Position numbers and translations under genes: made by a program. Under the pieces are notes generated by a model that worked only from the letters and a program-made list of their open reading frames with translations, was not told the DNA's origin and made no database searches. DNA of 64,000 nt from Mucilaginibacter flavidus. Its GTDB lineage: Bacteria; Bacteroidota; Bacteroidia; Sphingobacteriales; Sphingobacteriaceae. The first letter of the stretch is position 1, and each line of letters opens with the position of its first letter. This document shows positions 17,437 through 25,366 of the stretch, in pieces. The DNA lies in the NCBI RefSeq assembly GCF_024055575.1, contig NZ_JAMXOE010000027.1:20481-84480 (forward strand), written 5' to 3'.

Positions 17437-19830
17437 ATGATATTCAACTACATAAAAATTGCATGGCGCAACCTGGTTAAGCAGAAGCTGTTTAGCCTAA
17501 TAAACATAACCGGTTTGGCTGTTGGCCTGGCGGTATGTATGATTATTATGATGTACGTAGCGCACGAAAGTAGCTACGACCGTTTTCATAAAAATGCCGA
17601 CAGGATTTTTAACCCGCATATGGGATTTAAAATGGGCGGGACCTCTGTAAATATGGCGTTTATGAGCTACGCGGCTGCCGATATCATGAAGCAAAAGCAG
17701 CCAGCCGTGGCAGACTATAACCGCACAATGGCCTATTTTAAACCAGTAGTAGCCAGTAACCCCGAAAAGCCGGATTCAAAGTATTCGGAATCGAAATTGT
17801 TATTTGCCGACGCGAATTTCTTTAACTTCTTCTCATTCAAGCTCGTATCAGGCAACGCATCAACCGTGCTTAACAGGCCGTTTACTGTAGTGTTGTCGGA
17901 AGATATGGCCAAAAAGTATTTTGGCGACGAAAACCCAATTGGCAAACTCATTACGTTAAAAACCGACAGCGCATTTACGTACCAGGTTACCGGCGTGGCC
18001 CAAAATAACCCGTCAAACTCTTCAATCGAATTCAATTTCGTTACGTCGAACCTGAGCCTGCTTACAATGAAAGAGGCGAAGTTGTACACAGGTGCCAAAG
18101 AAATTAGTTTTGGCAACTTCAGTGTATACCTCTTGTTAAACCACGCCTCAGACACTGTAGCACTAAGGCGTAGCCTCGACCTGATGGCAAAGCATGACAA
18201 AACATTCGACAATGTGCATTATTATCTTGCGGCACTGCCTGATTCACACCTGAAAAGTAATTTCGGTGATTCATCAAACACAAAATACCTGAAAATATTC
18301 CCGCTGGTTGCTATATTGATATTATTGCTGGCATTGGTTAATTACATGAGCCTTTCCACCGCTCGTGCAACACTCCGCGCTAAAGAAGTAGGCGTGCGTA
18401 AAGTAGCAGGCGCAAGCCGGAAAACTATCGCTACCCAGTTTTATATTGAGTCGGCAATGTTTGCAACTATCTCATTTGTGCTTGGCTATTTATTATGTTA
18501 TGCCTTTAAGTCGTGGTTTTTAAATGTGCTCCAGCTTAAAATTGATGACACATTTTTATACAGCCCCATTGTATTGATTTCATTGTTTATATTATTGATG
18601 CTAACAATATTAATAGCAGGCAGTTATCCATCTGTGGTGCTATCCGCATTTAAACCTGTCGCTACATTAAAAGGCAAAATGGGTAAAAGCACAGGCGGTG
18701 TTGTGGTGCGTAAAGTATTTACCACTTTACAATTTGCCATATCGGTAGGCCTTATTATTTGCGGCATAGTTATCGACCGCCAACTGTATTATTTTCGGCA
18801 TGTGGATACAGGCGTTAGCCGCGAAAACGTGGTGATGATACCGGTGCATAATACGTTTGGTACTAACTACCCGGCGTTTAAACAGGATATAAAATCCCTA
18901 AGTGGTATCGAGAGTGCGGCGACCTCGCACTATGCTATGTTCGGTGGATATGACATGAATTCGTTCAATGGTAAAACCAAGGACGATAACATTATGGTTT
19001 CATCATTATTGGCTGATGACCAGTACATAAAAACCTTAGGATTAAAGTGGAAATACGAACCTGCCGCCGATCAAAAACTCGCCGGTTTGCAACAGTTAGT
19101 GATAAATGAGGCTGCTATCGAAAAACTTCACCTACCGGCCAATCCGATTGGCAGTTATGTTCAGTCGGGCAATAACAAATATAAAGTAATCGGTGTATTG
19201 AAGAATTTTAACTACAGTTCGTTGCAGTCGGCAATATCCGCCCTCGTTCTAAATATAGCTCCTGATAATATGCCGTTTTTTAGCAGAGATGGTTGTAGCC
19301 TGTTTGCCAGGATAAAACCGCATACCAACCTCCCGACTTTGCTGGCTAAGATGCAAAACATCTATAAAAAATATGATAAGGATACACCCTTCGAGTACAC
19401 ATTTATGGACGATGCCTTTAACGCACAATACAAAGCCGAAGACAGGCTGGCATCCATATTCAGTGTATTTACCTATATCACGATCATCCTGGCAACACTT
19501 GGCTTGTTTGGTTTGGCCGCCTTTACCATCGAACAGCGTACCAAAGAAATTGGCATCCGCAAGGTTTTGGGTGCAAGCTTGGTATCAATCAATACTTTGT
19601 TATCGCGCGACTTTTTAGTGCTGGTGGTATTATCAATTACAATTGCTTCGCCAATAGCGTGGTGGGCTATGCACAAATGGCTGGAAGGTTTTGCCTACCG
19701 GATAACTATTTCGTGGTGGATGTTTGCCGTGGCAGGTTTAGCAGCAATAATAACTGCAATTGTAACGGTTAGTTACCACGCCATTAAAGCTGGAATTGCA
19801 AACCCGGTGGATAGCCTGAGAAGTGAGTAG
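17437..19830 (+). CDS. P3: MacB_PCD/FtsX ABC permease, divergent periplasmic core
   Basis: 797 aa. TM1 ~20-43. Core 1 has an unusual N-terminal stretch (FNPHMGFKMGGTSVNMAFM near 60-78) not shared with other copies, while the KKYFGDENPIGKLITL segment is typical. Coupling motifs are E317-VGVRKVAGA (A in place of L/V before GA) and E704-IGIRKVLGA. Core 2 is short and carries GVLKNFNYSSLQSA in place of the common VVKDF. The tail is IANPVDSLRSE (K to D). It looks like one of the older, more diverged members. 83 bp after P2 and 179 bp before P4. Confidence 0.92.
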   Translation: MIFNYIKIAWRNLVKQKLFSLINITGLAVGLAVCMIIMMYVAHESSYDRFHKNADRIFNPHMGFKMGGTSVNMAFMSYAAADIMKQKQPAVADYNRTMAYFKPVVASNPEKPDSKYSESKLLFADANFFNFFSFKLVSGNASTVLNRPFTVVLSEDMAKKYFGDENPIGKLITLKTDSAFTYQVTGVAQNNPSNSSIEFNFVTSNLSLLTMKEAKLYTGAKEISFGNFSVYLLLNHASDTVALRRSLDLMAKHDKTFDNVHYYLAALPDSHLKSNFGDSSNTKYLKIFPLVAILILLLALVNYMSLSTARATLRAKEVGVRKVAGASRKTIATQFYIESAMFATISFVLGYLLCYAFKSWFLNVLQLKIDDTFLYSPIVLISLFILLMLTILIAGSYPSVVLSAFKPVATLKGKMGKSTGGVVVRKVFTTLQFAISVGLIICGIVIDRQLYYFRHVDTGVSRENVVMIPVHNTFGTNYPAFKQDIKSLSGIESAATSHYAMFGGYDMNSFNGKTKDDNIMVSSLLADDQYIKTLGLKWKYEPAADQKLAGLQQLVINEAAIEKLHLPANPIGSYVQSGNNKYKVIGVLKNFNYSSLQSAISALVLNIAPDNMPFFSRDGCSLFARIKPHTNLPTLLAKMQNIYKKYDKDTPFEYTFMDDAFNAQYKAEDRLASIFSVFTYITIILATLGLFGLAAFTIEQRTKEIGIRKVLGASLVSINTLLSRDFLVLVVLSITIASPIAWWAMHKWLEGFAYRITISWWMFAVAGLAAIITAIVTVSYHAIKAGIANPVDSLRSE

Positions 19831-19833
19831 GCA

Positions 19834-19922
19834 AGCCCCACCTAAATCCTCCCCGGTAGGGAGGACTTAAAAAAAAGAGCGAAGTTAAAGTCTCCCCAAC
19901 CGGGGGAGATTTAGAGGGGGCT
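19834..19922. repeat. Large imperfect palindrome after P3
   Basis: Arms of about 36 bp pair: AGCCCCACCTAAATCC...GGGAGGACTT on the left and AAAGTCTCCCC...GATTTAGAGGGGGCT on the right, with an A-rich loop. It could fold into a strong cruciform or RNA hairpin. It may act as a transcript-end stabiliser or attenuator, or be a REP-like mobile repeat. It is not followed by a T tract. Confidence 0.7.
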
Positions 19923-19976
19923 ACAAATATATAGCCATAACATGCAACGTTTCAAACACTTTAACAGTCATCCTTA

Positions 19977-20009
19977 CCAATGAACCAGTAAACTAATGAA
20001 CCACATATC
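19977..20009 (+). repeat. Repeat R3 before P4
   Basis: ACCAATGAACCAGTAAAC then TAATGAACCACATATC, ending at the P4 ATG. Confidence 0.6.
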
Positions 20010-22361
20010 ATGATAAAAAATTATATTAAAATAGCCTGGCGAAACCTTAGCAGGAATAAAGGCTTTACCATTACCAATTTGTTGGGTTTAACAATTGGTA
20101 TGACCTGTACCATTTTCATTTTTTTGTGGGTAAATGATGAGCTTACGTTTGATAAGTTCAATACCAGGTACAAGAATATTTACCAGGTAATCGCCAACCG
20201 CGATTTTAAGAATAACATATTTACCGACCAAAATATGGTGTTCCCGCTGGCAAAATCGCTGGAGACGGGCTATCCGCAGATAAAAAATGCTGTGATGTCC
20301 AGCTATACCTCGCCTCTGCAGTTTGAGTACGGACAAACCAAACTGAAAAAGGACCTGGCTGTTGTAGGCGGACGCTACTTTGATATGTTTACCTGTAAAT
20401 TCATCAAGGGCAATCCGAAAACAGCGTTACTTGAACCAAATAGCCTCGTGCTGACGGAGTCGACCGCCAAATCGTTTTTTGGGGATGCAGATCCCATCAA
20501 TAAAGCGATTAAAATTAACCAGCAGTTGCTGAAGGTAACAGCTGTAATAGCCGATATGCCAGGCAATTCAACCCGCCAGTTTGAAGCTTTGTCGGCATTT
20601 AGTCCATCCGACCCGCAGGTTCAAAATGCGATGAAAGAATGGCAGAACTCATCTTATTCGGTTTATATTGAAACTGCACCAAATCCAAATATTGCAGCTA
20701 TCGAAAAAGCCATCAACAAGATAATGTATGACCATAACCACGATAAAATTAGTACCTATTTTACCGTGCCGATGAACAGATGGCACCTTTACAGCGATTA
20801 TAAGGACGGAAAAAACACCGGCGGACAAATTGAATATGTACGCTTATTTACCATTATAGCGATTATTATACTGCTGATTGCCTGCGTAAACTTCATGAAC
20901 CTTTCAACCGCGCGGTCAGAAAAACGGGCCAAAGAAGTTGGCATAAGGAAAACACTGGGCTCAGGTAAAAAACAGTTAATAACACAATTTTATTTCGAGT
21001 CGCTGCTGTTGTCGCTGATGGCTTTTGCATTGTCAATTGTTGCAGTATATCTTTTAATGTCGTCATTTAATTCGTTGGTAGGCAAACGATTAAGCTTAAA
21101 TGTGGCCGATCCGGTGTTTTTGACAGGTGCTTTTATTATCATTCTGTTTACCGGTGTTATGGCAGGCAGCTACCCGGCTTTGTACCTATCATCTTTCAAC
21201 CCGGTGAAGGTGTTAAAAGGAACGTTTGCTGCCGGCAAAAGTGCCGTGTTGCCAAGGCGTATACTGGTGGTTGGCCAGTTTGTAATCTCTATTTTTTTAA
21301 TAGCTGCAACGCTTATCATCTATAAACAAATTCAGCATGTTAAGGACAGGGATATGGGGTATAACTCCAATAACCTGATTATGCTGCCGTCGACGCCAAA
21401 CACCGATAAAAACTTTAAGGCGATAAAAAATGATATGTTAAAGTCGGGACTGATAAAAGAGGTGACCCGCACCTCATCACCGATTACTGATATCTGGTGG
21501 AGGTCGCCGTCTCCATCGTACGTGGGTATGCCGACAGATTCGAAAATAATTTTCTCCGGCATCCAAACCGATGTGAATTTTACAAGCACAATGGGTATTA
21601 GATTGCTGCAGGGACACGACTTTTTGGGTACACCTGCCGATTCGGCCTCGATGATGCTTAATAAAGCGGCCGTTGATGCCATGCATGTAAAAAACCCGAT
21701 TGGCATGGAAATGAATTATGGCCGGCGAAAATATATTGTTATCGGCGTGATAGCCAATGTGGTTATGACATCGCCATACGACCCTGTAGACCCGCTGATG
21801 GTATATTACAGCGACAAAGGCTCCGCGTGTATCACAACCCGTTTGCGTGACGGTGTAAAGCCTCAGCAGGCAATAGATATGTTTAAAAAGCTTTTTGCCG
21901 AATATAGTCCTGCCGACGTTTTTGAATACCAATTTGTTGACAGGGAATTTGGTAAGAAATTTATCGCCGAAGAACTGATCAGCAGCCTGACCAACATTTT
22001 TGCAGGCCTGGCCATTTTTATTTGCTGTATAGGTTTGGCGGGATTAGCGTCGTTTACTATAGAAAAACGTTTCCGCGAGATAGGCATCCGCAAAGTGTTG
22101 GGCGCTACGGTGAAACAACTATTGATGCTGATTGCTACTGAATTTTTAAAGCTGGTATTGATTGCATTTGTTGTAGCTGTACCCTTAACCTGGTGGATGA
22201 TGCACAACTGGCTCCAAAAATACACCTACCATATCGATATCAGTATCTGGATGTTCGGCATCGTAGGGGTGCTTATTTTACTGTTAACCATGGTGGTTGT
22301 AAGCCTGAATACATTAAGCGCCGCTACCGCAAATCCGGTGAAAAGCCTGAGAAGTGAGTAG
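20010..22361 (+). CDS. P4: MacB_PCD/FtsX ABC permease
   Basis: 783 aa, the shortest intact copy. It groups with P9 and P19: FLWVNDELTFDKFNTRYKN after TM1, a core-1 end of the NRWHLYSDYKDGKNTGGQIE type feeding into YVRLFTIIA, and IFSGIQTDVNFTSTMGIRL in core 2. Coupling motifs are E309-VGIRKTLGS and E690-IGIRKVLGA. Core 2 has VIANVVMTSPYDPV in place of the usual VVKDF strand. The last helix departs from the FQAIKAAL pattern (VVSLNTLSAATANPVKSLRSE in two parts) but the tail is intact. Stop TAG followed by R1. Confidence 0.93.
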   Translation: MIKNYIKIAWRNLSRNKGFTITNLLGLTIGMTCTIFIFLWVNDELTFDKFNTRYKNIYQVIANRDFKNNIFTDQNMVFPLAKSLETGYPQIKNAVMSSYTSPLQFEYGQTKLKKDLAVVGGRYFDMFTCKFIKGNPKTALLEPNSLVLTESTAKSFFGDADPINKAIKINQQLLKVTAVIADMPGNSTRQFEALSAFSPSDPQVQNAMKEWQNSSYSVYIETAPNPNIAAIEKAINKIMYDHNHDKISTYFTVPMNRWHLYSDYKDGKNTGGQIEYVRLFTIIAIIILLIACVNFMNLSTARSEKRAKEVGIRKTLGSGKKQLITQFYFESLLLSLMAFALSIVAVYLLMSSFNSLVGKRLSLNVADPVFLTGAFIIILFTGVMAGSYPALYLSSFNPVKVLKGTFAAGKSAVLPRRILVVGQFVISIFLIAATLIIYKQIQHVKDRDMGYNSNNLIMLPSTPNTDKNFKAIKNDMLKSGLIKEVTRTSSPITDIWWRSPSPSYVGMPTDSKIIFSGIQTDVNFTSTMGIRLLQGHDFLGTPADSASMMLNKAAVDAMHVKNPIGMEMNYGRRKYIVIGVIANVVMTSPYDPVDPLMVYYSDKGSACITTRLRDGVKPQQAIDMFKKLFAEYSPADVFEYQFVDREFGKKFIAEELISSLTNIFAGLAIFICCIGLAGLASFTIEKRFREIGIRKVLGATVKQLLMLIATEFLKLVLIAFVVAVPLTWWMMHNWLQKYTYHIDISIWMFGIVGVLILLLTMVVVSLNTLSAATANPVKSLRSE

Positions 22362-22433
22362 GCAGTTGGAAATAACAGTTGGCAGTCAAAAATAAACTAA
22401 TGAACAAATGAACCAGTGAACAAATGAACCAAG
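22362..22433 (+). repeat. Repeat modules R1 and R3 between P4 and P5
   Basis: GCAGTTGGAAATAACAGTTG then GCAGTC (R1), and ACTAATGAACAAATGAACCA then GTGAACAAATGAACC (R3), filling almost the whole 73-bp gap. Confidence 0.7.
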
Positions 22434-22434
22434 T

Positions 22435-24819
22435 ATGATAAAGAACTATATTAAAATTGCATTCCGGAACCTATGGCGGCATAAAAGCTTCTCGCTGATA
22501 AATATTATAGGATTGGCTGTTGGGATGACAGCCTGTTTCCTGATTTTTATGTATGTGCGGTTTGAACTTAGTTACGATAAGTTTAATCAAAACTTCGACA
22601 ATGTTTACCGGCTCAATACCGATATTAAATCGCCAACCGAAGTACTGCATTGGAACAGTGCATCGGCGCCCATGGGGCCCGCTTTGCAGCAGGATTTCCC
22701 GGAAGTAAAAGCTAACGCGAGGCTATTTGGCTTCGGCTTCCTGGTTGAATACCAGAATCATCGCTTCCAGGAAAATAATATCCAGTTTACCGACCCTGAT
22801 ATTTTCAAGATTTTTACTTTCCCGTTTGTTGCCGGTGACCCGGAAACCGCGCTTAAGGAGCCGTTCAGTATTGTGCTTACCGAGACAGCAGCGAAAAAAT
22901 ATTTCGGGGATGGGGATGCGCTCGGAAAATCGCTCCGGCTTGATGGTAAAACCCCGGTTAAGGTTACCGGCGTAGTCAAAGACGTTCCGCTTAATTCGCA
23001 TTTTTCTTTCGATATGCTTATATCTACATCATCAATGGAACCGATGAAGCTTATCAACATGAAAGAATGGGGCAATTTCAGCAACAATACCTACCTGCTG
23101 CTTGCGAAGGGTTATAATCCTGCGAGCCTGCAGGCAAAGCTTCCCGGTTTTCTTCGCAAACACATCAGTGAAGACCAACGCCGCAGGGGCTATAATTATG
23201 ATCTTTTTATAGAGCCTTTGAGGGATATATATATGGATAGCTTTCGAGGAGCGCCTGTAAATGGCAGCCAATCAAACGTCTACATATTTTCCATAGTGGC
23301 GGTTTTCATCCTGCTTATTGCCTGCATCAACTTCGTTAACTTAACCACCGCACGCGCTTCTGAGCGGGCTAAAGAGGTAGGTATACGCAAAGTAGTTGGA
23401 GCAATAAACCAACAACTTACCGCCCAGTTTTTAGGCGAATCGATCATTATATGTTTGATATCCTTTGTTGTTTCGGCGGTCCTTAGTGTAGTGATGCTCC
23501 CGTTGTTTAACATGCTGGCAGGCAAAATAATAAGCCAAAATATTTTTTCGCACGGCTATATTTTTATCCTGTTTGCAATATCGGTTATAATTGGTTGTAT
23601 GGCAGGATTTTATCCGGCATTGGTGCTTACCAATTTTAGTATCCTTTCGGTACTCAAAGGTAAATTTACCACTTCTGTTAAAGGCATATTTTTACGCAAG
23701 GGGCTGGTTGTGGTACAATTTACCATATCCATTGTATTAATAGTAGGCACCATCATCGTGTATAACCAGCTTAATTACATGCGAAACCAGTCGCTCGGTT
23801 TTCAGCAAGACCAAATGCTGGTGCTTAACACAGGAGGCGACTCGGCAGTGATAAAGAATATGGAAAGCATTAAAAATGAGTTCAGGGGCGTACAGGGCGT
23901 TATGTCGGTTTCAGGCTCCGGAACCACGTTCGGCAATGGAAATGGCGTTGCTTACAGCGAAATCCAAAGCATAACCGGCAAAATGCAGCCTATGAACATG
24001 AATTTAATTGAGGTTGATTTTGATTTTATAGCCCAATACGGCATAAAAATAGTTGCAGGCAGGGCGTTCAATAGGGGGTTTGCTACTGATACAACCCAGG
24101 CAATTGTTTTAAACCAGGCAGCTGTTAAAGAGCTTGGTTACGCTAATGCAAACGATGCCATAGGTAAGCAGTATACGCAATGGGGACGTAAAGGTAAAAT
24201 AATCGGTGTTGCGCAGGATTTCCACTTCGTATCGTTACAGCAAAATATTAAACCCTTAAACTTCAGGCTTAACCCCGGAAACACGAGCGTATTTACGCTT
24301 AAGCTTAAAGGCGGAAACATACACGCTACCCTGGCTGCTATTGAAAGTAAATGGAAAAGCTTAGTGCCACAACGGCCATTTTCTTATTTCTTCCTCGATG
24401 ATAATTTCAATAAACAATACCAGACAGAAGACCGCTTTGGCAAGCTGTTTATGTATTTTGCGGTGCTAGCCATCATGATATCGTGCTTAGGACTGCTGGG
24501 GCTTGCATCATATAGTACACTGCAACGCACCCGCGAAATAGGTATCCGCAAAGTACTTGGCGCGTCGGTACCGGGCATCGTAGGCATGCTTTCGAAAGAA
24601 TTTATTTTATTGGTATTAATAGCTGCGGTAATAGCTTTCCCGCTAGCATGGATAGGCATGCATAGCTGGCTTAAGGATTTTGCTTACCGCATTAATATTG
24701 GCTGGTGGGTATTTGCGGTTGCGGGGTTACTATCCATGTTGATAGCGCTTACAACTGTTAGTTACCAGGCATTAAAAGCCGCGCTGGCAAACCCTGTGAA
24801 GAGCCTTCGCTCAGAATGA
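22435..24819 (+). CDS. P5: MacB_PCD/FtsX ABC permease
   Basis: 794 aa. TM1 ~19-42 (FSLINIIGLAVGMTACFLIF). Core 1 contains KYFGDGDALGKSLRL and VVKDVPLNSHFSFDML. The first FtsX unit begins with the canonical VNLTTARASERAKE. Coupling motifs are E314-VGIRKVVGA and E701-IGIRKVLGA. Core 2 has VAQDFHFVSLQQNI, where a Q replaces the usual K. The tail is LANPVKSLRSE. The following 547 bp contain a remnant of another permease tail and a tandem duplication, so the end of this gene is a place where the array has been cut and rejoined. Confidence 0.93.
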   Translation: MIKNYIKIAFRNLWRHKSFSLINIIGLAVGMTACFLIFMYVRFELSYDKFNQNFDNVYRLNTDIKSPTEVLHWNSASAPMGPALQQDFPEVKANARLFGFGFLVEYQNHRFQENNIQFTDPDIFKIFTFPFVAGDPETALKEPFSIVLTETAAKKYFGDGDALGKSLRLDGKTPVKVTGVVKDVPLNSHFSFDMLISTSSMEPMKLINMKEWGNFSNNTYLLLAKGYNPASLQAKLPGFLRKHISEDQRRRGYNYDLFIEPLRDIYMDSFRGAPVNGSQSNVYIFSIVAVFILLIACINFVNLTTARASERAKEVGIRKVVGAINQQLTAQFLGESIIICLISFVVSAVLSVVMLPLFNMLAGKIISQNIFSHGYIFILFAISVIIGCMAGFYPALVLTNFSILSVLKGKFTTSVKGIFLRKGLVVVQFTISIVLIVGTIIVYNQLNYMRNQSLGFQQDQMLVLNTGGDSAVIKNMESIKNEFRGVQGVMSVSGSGTTFGNGNGVAYSEIQSITGKMQPMNMNLIEVDFDFIAQYGIKIVAGRAFNRGFATDTTQAIVLNQAAVKELGYANANDAIGKQYTQWGRKGKIIGVAQDFHFVSLQQNIKPLNFRLNPGNTSVFTLKLKGGNIHATLAAIESKWKSLVPQRPFSYFFLDDNFNKQYQTEDRFGKLFMYFAVLAIMISCLGLLGLASYSTLQRTREIGIRKVLGASVPGIVGMLSKEFILLVLIAAVIAFPLAWIGMHSWLKDFAYRINIGWWVFAVAGLLSMLIALTTVSYQALKAALANPVKSLRSE

Positions 24820-24831
24820 GCTATGGCTTTC

Positions 24832-24861
24832 GAAGAGAGCCTGAGAAGTGAGAAGTGAGTA
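24832..24861 (+). pseudogene. Remnant of a permease 3' end
   Basis: The string GAAGAGAGCCTGAGAAGTG then AGAAGTGAGTAG follows P5's own stop (TGA, 24819) and matches the 3' end of intact copies (gaagagcctgagaagtgagtag encodes K-S-L-R-S-E-stop), including the R1 repeat that normally comes next. It looks like the last few codons of a lost or recombined permease gene, with small duplications. Confidence 0.5.
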
Positions 24862-24904
24862 GGCAGTTTGCAGTAGCAGTTAGCAGTTAGAACGGAGGGG
24901 AGGG

Positions 24905-25218
24905 CAACACCGAAATATTTATCTTGTATCGCTTGACTATCAGTTGTTTGTAAATCATATAAAAGTTAAATACTTGATAGTTAACGTGTTCCATGGCGTT
25001 CGGGGTGTTCCGTGTGATAAAATGGAACGCTGAGCTGAAACCTCAGGAGTGAGCAGGAAGTTGGCGGTAACAGTTGGAAAGAGTGGAACAGAAACATTTA
25101 TTTTATATCGCTTAATTATCAGTTAGTTGCAAATCTTCAAAACCGAAACGATTGATAATGAGTGTGTTCCATAGCGTTCGGGGTGTTCCGTGTGAAAAAA
25201 TGGAACGCTGAGCGGAAA
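24905..25218 (+). repeat. Imperfect tandem duplication, period ~178 bp
   Basis: Unit 1 (24905-25040) and unit 2 (25086-25218) share ATTTAT-TT-TATCGCTT, ATCAGTT, GATA, then GTGTTCCAT(G/A)GCGTTCG and GGGTGTTCCGTGTGA and AAATGGAACGCTGAGC. Matching points lie 178-179 bp apart (24986 with 25164; 24927 with 25106). The conserved second half, with two TGTTCC words and a GGAACGC, could be an operator, but resembles neither site A nor an ECF promoter. Confidence 0.75.
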
Positions 25219-25280
25219 TCAAAGCGTAATGGCAAAAAAATCACGAAGCGGATAGGGGTAAAGGGTGCGGTAGTTGTAGT

Positions 25281-25329
25281 AATGTTGGATGATAGTGAAA
25301 CCTAATTGGTTACGCGGTAGTCCAACATT
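25281..25329. repeat. 9-bp perfect inverted repeat upstream of P6
   Basis: AATGTTGGA (25281-25289) and TCCAACATT (25321-25329), 31 nt apart, 38 bp before the P6 start. It could be a long-loop hairpin in the 5' leader or an operator pair. Confidence 0.45.
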
Positions 25330-25366
25330 AAACCAAACAATTAACCTGCTTTAAAACTGAATCGCT

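Larger units (their letters stand above)
24820..25366. other. 547-bp gap with permease-tail remnant and tandem duplication
   Basis: No gene seen. Contents, left to right: a tail remnant (24832-24861) spelling the usual permease 3' end after P5's own stop; an R1 repeat (24862-24895); two imperfect ~130-bp copies of one unit (24905-25040 and 25086-25218); then a 9-bp inverted repeat (25281-25289 with 25321-25329) before P6. No R3 repeat and no clear promoter consensus precedes P6. Confidence 0.6.

Noticed and set aside
24905..25218. CRISPR or satellite array
   Set aside because: Only two imperfect units of ~130 bp with no short identical repeat and no spacer pattern.
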